A stretch of DNA of 64,000 nucleotides from Sinomicrobium weinanense (GTDB taxonomy: Bacteria; Bacteroidota; Bacteroidia; Flavobacteriales; Flavobacteriaceae). The notes under the pieces are model-generated. The model made no database searches. It was not told where the DNA came from and worked only from the letters and a program-made list of their open reading frames with translations. Shown here one piece after another: positions 24,668 through 33,243 of the stretch. The stretch is taken from NCBI RefSeq assembly GCF_018863395.1, contig NZ_JAHKRR010000001.1:1-64000 (forward strand), given 5' to 3'. How positions within the stretch are numbered: the stretch's first letter is position 1; every line of letters starts with the position of its first letter. The position numbers and the translations under genes are program-made.

Positions 24668-26028
24668 ACGGTAGCGCTGAATATCCGGGTTTCCGGTTTA
24701 TTCCGTTGTAATTTCAGGTCAAAGGCCATACATACGTTACGAACAAACGGTTTTCCGGCAGGGGTGATCTCAATATGGTCTCCGGAAATCTCAACGATCT
24801 TGTCTTTCTCCATTTCTGCCAGCCGGGTAAGTACCCCGGGCAGATCGTGAAATTGCAGGTCAGGGGTTTCCCAGGAAGTCCGGAAGTTGCACATCAGGTT
24901 TAAAATATGCCGGCGTATGATAAGGTCCTCTTCGTTGGAAATGTGTCCCTTTTGTACAGGTAAAATACCGTTATTTACCAGGTCGTAGTATGCTTCCACA
25001 CTCTTGACATTCTGGGCGAAGCCATACCAGCTATCGCTTATGGCCGAGATTCCGAGGCCGATCAGGAGCCGGGTCTTTGACGTGGTATATCCCATGAAAT
25101 TCCGGTGAAGGGATCGGTTTTTCAGGGCTTGCCAGAGGCTATCGGAAGGCAGTGCAAAATGGTCCATACCGATTTCGGTATACCCGGCTTCCGCAAATAG
25201 TTTTTTCCCCGTTTCGTAGAAATTCCTTTTTTTCTGCCCCGAAGGCAGGTCACATTCCTGAAATCCCCTCTGGCCGTTTCCTTTGAGCCACGGGACATGA
25301 GCGTAACTGTAAAATGCAATTCTTTCCGGCATCAGCGCTTTGGTTTTGGCTATGGTGCCGGTGATGTCCCCGATGGTTTGAAAAGGAAGTCCGTAAACCA
25401 GGTCATGACTGATGGAAGTATACCCGGTTTCCCGTGCGGTTTTTGTGATCTTAAGTACATTTTCAAAAGGTTGTACCCTGTGGATGGCGCGTTGTACTTC
25501 CGGAGAATAATCCTGTACCCCGAAACTGACCCTTCTGAATCCCAGGTCGTACAGGGTACGGAGATGGGCTTCAGTGGTATTGTTAGGGTGTCCTTCAAAA
25601 CCGAATTCGTAGTCCGTGGCTTTCTCCGCATATTTAAAAACACCTTTGATGAGGGTTTTTAGATTTTCCGGGGAGAAAAAGGTGGGGGTTCCCCCGCCGA
25701 GGTGGAGTTCCTTTATTTTCGGGATGTTCCCCAGTGCCTCTACATACAATTTCCACTCTTTTAACAATGCCTTGATATAAGGCTCTTCTACCTCGTGCCT
25801 TCTGGTAATACGCTTATGGCAGGCACAGAAAGTGCACAGGCTTTCGCAGAACGGCAAATGGATATAAAGACTTATTTCCCGGGCGGTGTCTCCCGCTGCA
25901 AAAGACCTCTTTAATGACGAAAGCCAGCCTTTACAGGAAAAGCTCCCCTGATCCCAATAAGGAACAGTGGGATAACTGGTATACCTGGGGCCTGCAACGT
26001 TGTATTTCCGGATCAGATCGTCTTTCAT
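24664..26028 (-). CDS. hemN: Oxygen-independent coproporphyrinogen III dehydrogenase
   Basis: A 454-aa radical SAM enzyme that makes protoporphyrinogen without oxygen, for heme supply under micro-oxic growth. The cluster motif is C61-ESL-C65-TF-C68-A-C70, as in true HemN, followed by GGGTPTFF for SAM binding. The N-terminal YNVAGPRYTSYPT is diagnostic for HemN rather than HemW. The ATG at 26028 is chosen because an upstream TTG (26049) lies inside the -7 element. It is transcribed towards the cco block from its own Crp/Fnr box. Confidence 0.96.
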   Translation of the reverse strand: MKDDLIRKYNVAGPRYTSYPTVPYWDQGSFSCKGWLSSLKRSFAAGDTAREISLYIHLPFCESLCTFCACHKRITRRHEVEEPYIKALLKEWKLYVEALGNIPKIKELHLGGGTPTFFSPENLKTLIKGVFKYAEKATDYEFGFEGHPNNTTEAHLRTLYDLGFRRVSFGVQDYSPEVQRAIHRVQPFENVLKITKTARETGYTSISHDLVYGLPFQTIGDITGTIAKTKALMPERIAFYSYAHVPWLKGNGQRGFQECDLPSGQKKRNFYETGKKLFAEAGYTEIGMDHFALPSDSLWQALKNRSLHRNFMGYTTSKTRLLIGLGISAISDSWYGFAQNVKSVEAYYDLVNNGILPVQKGHISNEEDLIIRRHILNLMCNFRTSWETPDLQFHDLPGVLTRLAEMEKDKIVEISGDHIEITPAGKPFVRNVCMAFDLKLQRNKPETRIFSATV

Positions 26029-26046
26029 CTTCAATGGTTTTGAGCT

Positions 26047-26089
26047 CAAAAGTATAGATCAGGATTATTTCGGAATATGATATTTATCA
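26047..26089 (-). promoter_or_regulatory. Crp/Fnr-type box TGATATTTATCA (26078-26089) for hemN
   Basis: On the minus strand the -7 octamer is TACTTTTG (26054-26047), an exact consensus match at the fixed distance. It leaves a leader of roughly 12 nt before the hemN ATG. Confidence 0.85.
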
Positions 26090-26387
26090 GCAGATAATTT
26101 ATAAAGGTTTTATTGAGTACTGAACTATGGCTGCCAAATACGTGGCAAAAACTTCGAATATATTGCTTTCCGGATTCAGGACCTGAAGACATATGACGTA
26201 CGACTAATGCAATCCGGCTTTAATATTAAAGTCCTACGTCTTAAGTCCTGTAGTCTTAGATCCTTAATCAAGGCAGATTGTTTTTGAACTGTAGCTGTAT
26301 CGATAAGTATAACTGTCCGTATAATTCTTCCATAAATAATTCTTCACTCTTTCTCCGTAAAACGAGACCACGGATTTTATTTCCGCA

Positions 26388-26430
26388 TGACAAATATCAT
26401 GGTTCAGGAGGGGATTTCACTTCAATTTTG
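26388..26430 (+). promoter_or_regulatory. Crp/Fnr-type box TGACAAATATCA (26388-26399) with -7 CAATTTTG
   Basis: The octamer at 26423-26430 is at the fixed distance. It should drive the first YceI gene (26478) and perhaps the porin-like gene after it. The 26090-26387 stretch between this and the hemN promoter shows no gene. Confidence 0.75.
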
Positions 26431-26477
26431 CAGTGTAATAACATAAAGGATAAATCAATCCAATAAACATTTTAATC

Positions 26478-27065
26478 ATGAATACCATAAAACTGTCCGG
26501 GATGAAAACTATTGTAGCAATGCTGAGTATGGTGCTGTTTTTTCAGGTTGCCACAGCCCAGGAATCTAAGGTCATCCCTTCCGAAAGCAAGGTGGTTGTT
26601 TTGGGGACTTCCAATATACACGACTGGGAACTTATGGCAGAATCTTTCCGTGGCAATGCCTCCTTTACCACGGAAAACAATCGACTGAAATCCGCAGACA
26701 ACTTCTCTTTTACCGTGACTGTCGAAGGCCTCAAAAGCGGTAAGGGCGGGATGGACAAAAACACGTACAAGACCCTGAAAAGCCGGGAGTATGGGGAGAT
26801 CACCTTTCAGTCGGCAGGGGCTGCTGAAATAGGGGAGATCACCGCAGGAAAATACCGTGTCGAAGTTCAGGGAGAACTTACCATTGCAGGCGTGCGCAAA
26901 AAAGTGCCGCTGACATTCACTGCAGTACCCGGTGACGGCATACGCCTGTCCGGCAAGACCGTGATCCGGATGACCGACTATAACATAGAGCCGCCCACTG
27001 CACTTCTCGGCACCATAAAGACCGGGGAGACGGTGACGGTAGATCTCAATATCACCTATAAATAA
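26478..27065 (+). CDS. YceI family periplasmic lipocalin-like protein
   Basis: A 195-aa secreted protein with a signal peptide ending near ATAQ (about residue 29). YceI proteins are lipocalin-like beta barrels that bind polyprenoids or amphiphiles. Typical features are SSKVVVLGTSNIHDWE-like start, FTVTVEGLKSGKGGMDKN, and YNIEPPTALLGTIKTG with VTVDLNI at the end. It has a Crp/Fnr box and precedes a porin-like gene by 35 bp. A second YceI gene lies after the porin. The ligand here is unknown; quinone or isoprenoid traffic under low oxygen is a guess. Confidence 0.9.
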   Translation: MNTIKLSGMKTIVAMLSMVLFFQVATAQESKVIPSESKVVVLGTSNIHDWELMAESFRGNASFTTENNRLKSADNFSFTVTVEGLKSGKGGMDKNTYKTLKSREYGEITFQSAGAAEIGEITAGKYRVEVQGELTIAGVRKKVPLTFTAVPGDGIRLSGKTVIRMTDYNIEPPTALLGTIKTGETVTVDLNITYK

Positions 27066-27100
27066 CAAACCATTTTTTAATCTGACAAATAGCAATAATC

Positions 27101-28366
27101 ATGAAAAAAACGATAACCATAGTATTATTTGCCCTGTTGTGCACATTCAGCATATCCGTAAGGGCGCAACACAGGAACCCGGACAATTACAGGAGTCCGG
27201 ACAAGAACGGGATCAATGTTTTTGAAAGTCCCAAAGACACCGTATCCACTTTTGACGGTGTAAGAGTAAGGATAGGCGGGGCTTCCACACTTCAGTTCCA
27301 GGCACTGGACCACAGTAACAACGGAAATGTTGCTTTAAAGGAGATCGGGGACAATTTTAACCTGGCTACGGCCAACCTGGACCTCGATGTGGCCCTGTTC
27401 GACGGGGTGAGAATGCACCTGAGGACCTACCTTTCTTCCCGGCACCACCCGGAGCCCTATGTAAAAGGAGGGTATTTCCAGATAGACCGGCTGGATTTTA
27501 TTAATCCCGGCTTCCTGGAGGACGTGATGAAATACGTTACCGTAAAAATAGGGCACATGGAAAGTAACTACGGCGATGCCCATTTTCGAAGAAGCGATAA
27601 TGCCCAGGCCATTTACAACCCGTTCGTAGGCAACTATATCATGGATGCCTTTACCACCGAAGTGGGAGCCGAGATATATTACAGGAGAGCCGGATTTATC
27701 TCCATGCTGGGGGTGACCAACGGAAAGCTCAACCAGGCTGTGGACAACCCGGAAAAAACAAGCCCTTCCTTCCTGGCCAAACTCGGGTACGACAAACAGG
27801 TACAGGACGATCTGAGGCTGCGGCTTACAGGGTCCCTGTATCACACCGCCCATTCCTCAAGAACATACCTTTACGGCGGGGACCGGGCAGGATCCAGGTA
27901 CTATTTCGTCATGGAAAACGAGGAAGCTACCTCCAAGGGTAATTTTACCTCCGGGCGATACGATCCGGGGCTTAATTCCGAACTGACCGCCGTAATGATA
28001 AACCCTTTTGTGAAATACAACGGACTGGAGTTCTTCGGAATGTACGAGAGGTCTTCCGGAAAGGCCCAGGGAGAAGCCGATACCCGGGTATGGAACCAGT
28101 ACGGTGCCGAATTGCTGTACCGCTTTGGCGGAAGTGAAAAATTTTATATAGGCGGCAGGTATAACCTGGTCAGCGGGGAAGAGACCGTTACCTATAATGA
28201 TGTGGACATCACCCGCTACCAGTTGGGCGCAGGATGGTTTATGACCAAAAATATCCTGGCCAAACTGGAATACGTCAACCAGACTTACGACGGTTTTGAC
28301 ACGACCAGCATTCTGAACGACGGTAAGTTCAACGGGCTTATGGTGGAAGCAGTGATCAGTTTTTAA
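27101..28366 (+). CDS. Outer-membrane porin-like beta-barrel protein
   Basis: A 421-aa protein with a signal peptide (cleavage near VRAQ, about residue 24) and alternating hydrophobic strands. It ends in LMVEAVISF, with the C-terminal phenylalanine typical of outer-membrane barrels. It matches no named porin that I can recall, but resembles phosphate-porin-like proteins of Bacteroidota. It stands between two YceI genes and is probably co-transcribed with the first (35-bp gap). An imperfect terminator-like hairpin follows. Confidence 0.75.
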   Translation: MKKTITIVLFALLCTFSISVRAQHRNPDNYRSPDKNGINVFESPKDTVSTFDGVRVRIGGASTLQFQALDHSNNGNVALKEIGDNFNLATANLDLDVALFDGVRMHLRTYLSSRHHPEPYVKGGYFQIDRLDFINPGFLEDVMKYVTVKIGHMESNYGDAHFRRSDNAQAIYNPFVGNYIMDAFTTEVGAEIYYRRAGFISMLGVTNGKLNQAVDNPEKTSPSFLAKLGYDKQVQDDLRLRLTGSLYHTAHSSRTYLYGGDRAGSRYYFVMENEEATSKGNFTSGRYDPGLNSELTAVMINPFVKYNGLEFFGMYERSSGKAQGEADTRVWNQYGAELLYRFGGSEKFYIGGRYNLVSGEETVTYNDVDITRYQLGAGWFMTKNILAKLEYVNQTYDGFDTTSILNDGKFNGLMVEAVISF

Positions 28367-28383
28367 ACGAAAGTATTATACAG

Positions 28384-28412
28384 ATAAGGAGGAGGCAAAA
28401 ACTCCTCCTTAT
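28384..28412 (+). terminator. Hairpin between porin-like gene and second YceI gene
   Basis: ATAAGGAGGAG (28384-28394) pairs perfectly with CTCCTCCTTAT (28402-28412) around a 7-nt loop. The downstream tail is TAAAAATC, so termination may be partial. The hairpin ends 16 bp before the next ATG. Confidence 0.6.
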
Positions 28413-28427
28413 TAAAAATCAAAGATA

Positions 28428-29009
28428 ATGGAAATGGTTTTCCGGTTCTGGTTCCTGCTGATAACGGTGCTGTTCCGCACAGGACTCCCTTCTCTGGAAG
28501 AGGCATGTACCATAGAAATAGAGCAGGGAAGCGAACTGTACCTGAAAGGATATGCCAACATCCGGGATTTCAACTGTGCATATACCCCCCGGCTACTGGA
28601 GAGGTCCGTTCCGGTCACTTTCCGGAGCGAAGGACGGAGAACCGTGTTCGGGAATGCCGTTATCCGGCTGGATACCCGGGGATTTGACTGCGGGGGAAAA
28701 GGGATTAACAAGGATTTTTACGAACTGTTGCAAACAGGTACCTATCCGCATATACGGTTGGAACTGAAAGAAACTGTAAAGGAAGCAGGAGAAGTAAAGG
28801 CCCTCATATCCATGGCCATTGCCGGGGTAGAGCGGGAGTATACGATACCCGTGGACCTCACCGGAGGCAAATCCTTCAGATGTTCCGGGACGCTGCGTCT
28901 GAATATTAACGATTTCGGGCTGGAACCCCCGAAGAAAATGCTGGGGCTGATCGTGGTCCGGGAAGACATTGAAATCTATTTTGACCTGGACCTCTGTGTA
29001 CAGGATTGA
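28428..29009 (+). CDS. YceI-like protein, second copy
   Basis: A 193-aa exported protein: short hydrophobic N-terminus (about 1-20), then a YceI-type barrel with VTFRSEG, RLDTRGFDCGGKGINKDFYELLQTGTYP, and a C-terminal FGLEPPKKMLGLIVVREDIEIYFDL. The GLEPPKKMLGLI stretch parallels the YNIEPPTALLGTIKTG segment of the first copy. It contains cysteines that the first copy lacks (EEACT, FNCAY, FDCGG, FRCSG), so disulfides or a metal site are possible. It is separated from the porin-like gene by a hairpin. Confidence 0.8.
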   Translation: MEMVFRFWFLLITVLFRTGLPSLEEACTIEIEQGSELYLKGYANIRDFNCAYTPRLLERSVPVTFRSEGRRTVFGNAVIRLDTRGFDCGGKGINKDFYELLQTGTYPHIRLELKETVKEAGEVKALISMAIAGVEREYTIPVDLTGGKSFRCSGTLRLNINDFGLEPPKKMLGLIVVREDIEIYFDLDLCVQD

Positions 29010-29101
29010 ACGTGGAAAACGGATAACGAAAACAGAGAAACTTTGCTTTGTTTATATTTTGTAAAAAACAGACCTGACAACTTAAAGAAACAATATAGAA
29101 A

Positions 29102-30400
29102 ATGTTACACTACACGACTGCCGAAGAAGCTGTTGGCCTGGTATCTTCCGGGAACCGCGTGTTTTTCCAGGGAGCTGCCATGACGCCGAACCGTTTGATA
29201 ACGGCCCTGTGTGCACGTCACGGGGAGCTGGAGGATATAGAGATCGTCCAGATGCATACGGAGGGGAAGGCCCTGTATACCACCGAACCTTATTGCAATA
29301 CCTTCAGGGTAAACAGTTTTTTTGTAGGCGGCAACGTTCGCCGCGCCGTAAATTCACCTTATGGCGATTACATACCCGTATTCCTGAGTGAAATACACCT
29401 TTTTTTCCGGAGAAACCTCCTGCCGGTAGATGTGGCCTTCATACAGGTATCCCCGCCGGACAGGCACGGTTATTGTTCCCTGGGGACTTCGGTTGACATT
29501 ACCCTGGCAGCCGTAGGTGCCGCCCGGAAGGTAGTGGCCCAGGTCAATCCCAATGTGCCCAAGACCCACGGAGACGGAATTATCCATGTCAGGAACATCG
29601 ATGCAGCCATATATGTGGATGAGCCCATATACAGTACGGAACTTTCCGAACCCACGGTTGTGGAAAAGCAAATAGGCTATCACGTCGCCGGGCTGGTAGA
29701 GGACGGAGCCACGCTTCAGATGGGAATAGGGGGCATTCCCAACGGGGTGCTGGGCCAGCTGGGAGATCACAGACGACTGGGCGTACATACCGAAATGTTC
29801 TCCGACGGGATTTTGCCCCTGGTGGAAAAAGGAGTCATAACCGGGGAAGAAAAGAAGATAAAACGGGGGAAGCTGGTCACCTGTTTTGCCGTGGGTTCCC
29901 CGGAACTGTACCGTTTCCTGGACGATAATCCCATAGTACACTTCAAGGAAGCGTCGTATACCAATGACACGGCGATTATCCGCCGGAATCCCAGGGTAAC
30001 CGCCATAAACAGCGCTATTGAGATAGACCTTACCGGCCAGGTATGTGCAGACAGTATCGGGGCCAGGCAATATTCCGGCGTTGGAGGTCAAATGGATTTT
30101 ATACGGGGCGCTTCACTTTCGGAAGGAGGAAAGGCCATTATTGCCCTGCCGTCGGTTACGGTCAAGGGCATTTCCAAGATTGTCCCGTACCTGAAACAGG
30201 GCGCCGGGGTGACTACAACAAGGGCCCATGTACACTACGTAGCTACCGAAAACGGCGTGGTGGACCTCTTCGGGAAAAATCTGAAGGAAAGGGCCAAAGC
30301 CCTTATTTCCATAGCTCATCCCGACCATATAGAAGCCCTGGAACAGGCGGCTTATGAAAGGTTCGGAACCAATATGATAGCGATGTCGGGTAAAATATAG
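29102..30400 (+). CDS. Acetyl-CoA hydrolase/transferase family CoA-transferase
   Basis: A 432-aa protein of the CoA-transferase family I related to 4-hydroxybutyrate CoA-transferase and acetate:succinate CoA-transferase. Seen: ALCARHGELEDIEIVQMHTEG, VSPPDRHGYCSLGTSVD, QMGIGGIPNGVLGQLGDHRRLGVHTEMFSDG (active glutamate expected in the HTEM segment), and the C-terminal CoA-binding ...HVHYVATENGVVDLFGKNLKERA. It moves CoA between short acids, useful in fermentation. There is no Crp/Fnr box directly upstream. The exact substrate cannot be told from sequence alone. Confidence 0.88.
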   Translation: MLHYTTAEEAVGLVSSGNRVFFQGAAMTPNRLITALCARHGELEDIEIVQMHTEGKALYTTEPYCNTFRVNSFFVGGNVRRAVNSPYGDYIPVFLSEIHLFFRRNLLPVDVAFIQVSPPDRHGYCSLGTSVDITLAAVGAARKVVAQVNPNVPKTHGDGIIHVRNIDAAIYVDEPIYSTELSEPTVVEKQIGYHVAGLVEDGATLQMGIGGIPNGVLGQLGDHRRLGVHTEMFSDGILPLVEKGVITGEEKKIKRGKLVTCFAVGSPELYRFLDDNPIVHFKEASYTNDTAIIRRNPRVTAINSAIEIDLTGQVCADSIGARQYSGVGGQMDFIRGASLSEGGKAIIALPSVTVKGISKIVPYLKQGAGVTTTRAHVHYVATENGVVDLFGKNLKERAKALISIAHPDHIEALEQAAYERFGTNMIAMSGKI

Positions 30401-30507
30401 GCTTTACATGCGATATTTCTCCAAAACAGGAAAAACAGACCCGGGACAACCGTATGGTTGTTCGGGGCCATATGCTTAAAAGGCTTTCCGGGTAACAATT
30501 TTAATGC

Positions 30508-30515
30508 TATATTTG
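30508..30515 (+). promoter_or_regulatory. Possible constitutive -7 element TATATTTG
   Basis: An exact TAnnTTTG match 106 bp before the kinase ATG at 30621 with no Crp/Fnr box in the region, so the sensor may be made constitutively. Confidence 0.4.
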
Positions 30516-30620
30516 AAAACTACGGATAAAGGGATATTAAGGAAGGTAATACCGGTTGCGAATGCACGGATGCTCCGTAAACTATGGCATCCGGTCCGGA
30601 GCCGCCTAATCGTTTTTATC

Positions 30621-31859
30621 ATGAAGTTTTTCCAGCAGGAAGAAGATATTTTCGGGATCCTTCTCGAAACCATTTCAGAGGGTATCCTGGTGGTGGACGG
30701 GAAAAAGAAGATCGTAGCCACCAATTCCCCGCTGGAAAGCATGTTCGGTTATGAAAAAGACGAGTTACCGGGTAAAAATATGGATATACTCATACCCGGT
30801 CAGTACCACCACAATCACAACGATCATTTTAAAAATTATTACGCCAAATCCAGCAAGCGTAAAATGGCGGCCGGGAGGAAACTGTGGGGCATCAAAAAGG
30901 ACGGTACCGAGCTCCCGGTCGAAATAGGGCTTAACCCCTTTACCGTTTACGGCAGGAAATTCGTGGTGGCCCTGGTCATGGACGTTACCGTAAGCCGTGC
31001 CGCCGAAAACAAGATCAGGCAGCTCAATGAAGAACTGGAGGAAAAAGTAGAGATCAGGACACAGGAACTGAAAGACTCCGTCAACCAGTTGCAAAAAGAG
31101 GTGAAAAGAAGAATAGAAGCGGAGAACAAGATCAGGGACGCCCTGCAAAAAGAGAAGGAACTCAACGAATTAAAGACCAAGTTCCTCTCCATGGTCTCCC
31201 ACGAATTCAAAACTCCCCTGAGCAGTATCCTGGTCTCTGAAACGCTTATCCGAAAATACACGGAAGCCGATCAGCAGGAAAAACGGGAAAAACACCTGGA
31301 GACCATAAAGAACAAGGTGCGTTATCTCAACAATATCCTGAACGATTTCCTTTCGGTGGAACGCATAGATTCCGGGAAGGAAAAGTATAAATTCGCTCCC
31401 TTCAATATCAGCAAGGTCTTTAACGAGGTTATTTATGATGCCAACATGCTGCTGAAGACCGGGCAACGGATCAATTTTCCGGAAGACATAGACAACTACA
31501 TGTTGTGCCAGGATGAAAAGATCGTGGAACTGATCCTCTCCAATCTTGTGAGGAACGCCGTAAAATATTCCCCGGAACATACGATAATAGATATCGGGGT
31601 AGGACAGGAAGGAGCGATGTTCGTATTCCGGGTCAAAGATAGGGGGATAGGTATCCCGGAAGAAGACCAGAAGCATATTTTCAGCAGGTATTTCCGGGCC
31701 AGGAATGCCATTAACGACCAGGGGATGGGTATCGGGCTCAATATCGTGAAGAGCCACCTGGAAAACCTGGGCGGAGAGATCGATTTTGTCAGTGAAGAAG
31801 GAAAAGGAACCACTTTTACGGTAAAACTACCCAATCATGAAAAAGATTTTACTCATTGA
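30621..31859 (+). CDS. FixL-like PAS sensor histidine kinase, copy 1
   Basis: A 412-aa soluble kinase. The ATG at 30621 (MKFFQQEEDIF) is chosen because the paralogue at 47065 begins identically and upstream codons look non-coding. PAS domain about 8-120: aligned without gaps to FixL from memory, H66 matches the proximal heme histidine and R86 the conserved distal arginine, with the shared ...RKDG/KKDGT segment after it. A coiled coil (about 130-180) leads to the HisKA box SMVSHEFKTPL (H194), N-box LSNLVRNAVKYSP, G1 DRGIGIPEED and G2 GMGIGLNIVKSH. It overlaps the response regulator gene by 23 bp. Confidence 0.9.
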   Translation: MKFFQQEEDIFGILLETISEGILVVDGKKKIVATNSPLESMFGYEKDELPGKNMDILIPGQYHHNHNDHFKNYYAKSSKRKMAAGRKLWGIKKDGTELPVEIGLNPFTVYGRKFVVALVMDVTVSRAAENKIRQLNEELEEKVEIRTQELKDSVNQLQKEVKRRIEAENKIRDALQKEKELNELKTKFLSMVSHEFKTPLSSILVSETLIRKYTEADQQEKREKHLETIKNKVRYLNNILNDFLSVERIDSGKEKYKFAPFNISKVFNEVIYDANMLLKTGQRINFPEDIDNYMLCQDEKIVELILSNLVRNAVKYSPEHTIIDIGVGQEGAMFVFRVKDRGIGIPEEDQKHIFSRYFRARNAINDQGMGIGLNIVKSHLENLGGEIDFVSEEGKGTTFTVKLPNHEKDFTH

Positions 31860-32886
31860 AGACGATTCCGTATTGCGGGAAAGTACGTCGGAACTGCTGG
31901 AACTATCGGGTTACGGGGTTTTAACGGCACCCAACGAAAAAAAGGGCATGTCCCTGGCCCGTGAAGAAAAACCGGATATCATCGTTTGCGATATTATGAT
32001 GCCCGAACTCGACGGGTATGGTGTGCTGGAAGCGCTTTCCGCTGATAAAAACACCGGGAAGATACCGTTTATCTTTCTCTCGGCAAAGACCGAACGAAAG
32101 GAAGTGCGGAAAGGGATGGACCTCGGCGCAGACGATTACCTGACCAAGCCCTTTGAAGAAACCGAACTCATAAGTGCCATAGAGAGCAGGCTGGCTAAAG
32201 TATCCCTCCTCGGGGAAGCCACTGAAGAACAAAAATCCCCCGAACCGGAAGACGATGACATCCGGAATATTAACGAACTCAAGAATTTTTTCCTGGACGA
32301 AGGGGAATGTTTCGGTTTTGAGAAAGGAGACGTTATCTATTCCGAAGGAAACCACTCCAACTATATTTTCCTGGTGGAAAGCGGTATGGTAAAAACACAT
32401 CGTATAGAAGAATACGGCAAGGAACTGATAACAAGCATAAGCCGGGACGACGATTTCTTCGGCTATTATTCCTTTACACAGAATATTCCTTATAAAGAGT
32501 CGGCAACCGCCCTGAAGCAAACAACCCTTTACGGATTGCGGAAAGATGTTTTTGCGGAAATACTAAAAAACAACCACAAGCTAACCATAGAATTGGTAGA
32601 ATTCCTTGCCGAGGACCTGTCCGGTGTCAGGGAACAGCTATTACAGATGGCCTACGGGTCGGTACGGAAAAAAACCGCAAATACCATACTGCGTTTTGTG
32701 GAAAAGCTACAGCGGCACGCCCGGAATGAGATCAGGATCTCCCGCAGCGACCTGGCCGGTGTAGCAGGTATAGCTCCCGAGAGTTTTATCCGTACCCTTT
32801 CAGAACTCAGGAAAGCAGGGCTTATTGCCATTGAAGGGCGAAATATCAAAGTGCTGGATATTGAGGGTTTGCAAAATATCGGTTAA
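31837..32886 (+). CDS. Response regulator with receiver fused to a Crp-type DNA-binding module, copy 1
   Basis: A 349-aa protein. Residues 1-120 are a receiver with acidic pocket E8-D9-D10, phospho-acceptor D52 (VCDIMMPELDG) and TKPF loop. About 140-245 is a cyclic-nucleotide-binding-type beta roll (FEKGDVIYSEGNHSNYIFLVESGMV in part), then the dimer helix. A Crp-type winged helix sits at about 275-345 with recognition helix PESFIRTL (E315, R319), suited to TGA half sites. In function it looks like FixJ and FixK in one chain. The kinase gene overlaps it, so the pair is certain. It probably reads the TGAY-N4-RTCA boxes. Confidence 0.92.
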   Translation: MKKILLIEDDSVLRESTSELLELSGYGVLTAPNEKKGMSLAREEKPDIIVCDIMMPELDGYGVLEALSADKNTGKIPFIFLSAKTERKEVRKGMDLGADDYLTKPFEETELISAIESRLAKVSLLGEATEEQKSPEPEDDDIRNINELKNFFLDEGECFGFEKGDVIYSEGNHSNYIFLVESGMVKTHRIEEYGKELITSISRDDDFFGYYSFTQNIPYKESATALKQTTLYGLRKDVFAEILKNNHKLTIELVEFLAEDLSGVREQLLQMAYGSVRKKTANTILRFVEKLQRHARNEIRISRSDLAGVAGIAPESFIRTLSELRKAGLIAIEGRNIKVLDIEGLQNIG

Positions 32887-32893
32887 AGGGTGT

Positions 32894-33000
32894 AGTTGGG
32901 GAGTTGGTTAGTTCGGAGTTGATTAGTTTTACTCCCCAACTCCCCAACTCCCCAACTCCCCAACTCCCCAACTCCCCAACTCCCCAACTCCCCAACTCCC
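32894..33000. repeat. 8-bp tandem repeat array (unit CTCCCCAA)
   Basis: Nearly nine uninterrupted copies of an 8-bp unit occupy 32931-33000. AGTTGGGGAGT at 32894-32904 is complementary to ACTCCCCAACT at the start of the array, so the region can also form a hairpin just after the response regulator stop. The unit length is not a multiple of three and no gene crosses it. Copy number probably varies by slippage. Confidence 0.9.
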
Positions 33001-33078
33001 GTTCATCACCCCCACCCGTTATTTTTTCTTCCTGTATAATTTTTGTCTGGTTAAGGGATGTTATCTGATGTCCCGGGT

Positions 33079-33121
33079 TGATATTTATCATATTTTGTTT
33101 TCTTTGGCAGGCATACTTTTG
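33079..33121 (+). promoter_or_regulatory. Crp/Fnr-type box TGATATTTATCA (33079-33090) with -7 TACTTTTG
   Basis: The box and octamer (33114-33121) both match the strongest consensus. They drive the stress protein at 33244 with a leader of about 115 nt that contains an 11-bp inverted repeat. Confidence 0.85.
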
Positions 33122-33153
33122 TTCCCATAAGAAGGAAGCAAAATGAAACCGAC

Positions 33154-33200
33154 ATGACTAAAATGATCCTTAGGCACACGGCAATGATTATTTTAGTCAT
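33154..33200 (+). promoter_or_regulatory. 11-bp inverted repeat in the 5' leader of the stress protein gene
   Basis: ATGACTAAAAT (33154-33164) and ATTTTAGTCAT (33190-33200) are perfect complements with a 25-nt loop. It could form an RNA hairpin before translation starts, or be a widely spaced operator; the TGAC and GTCA ends echo the Crp/Fnr half site. Confidence 0.45.
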
Positions 33201-33243
33201 CAAAGGTTACATCTGACCGATGAAAAGCAATAAAAATAAACCG

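Noticed and set aside
32931-33000. CRISPR array
   Set aside because: The 8-bp units are contiguous with no spacers and no cas genes are present in the window.
32846-33091. Minus-strand repeat protein with an ELGSWGVG unit
   Set aside because: It is a translation of the 8-bp tandem array in one frame; three reading frames of such an array always give a 24-bp peptide repeat. No start signal supports it.
33154-33199. Further Crp/Fnr boxes at 33155 and 33185
   Set aside because: The half sites are in the wrong orientation or spacing (TGAC-N4-ATGA; TGAT-N7-GTCA), so they do not fit the 12-bp rule. Treated as an inverted repeat instead.
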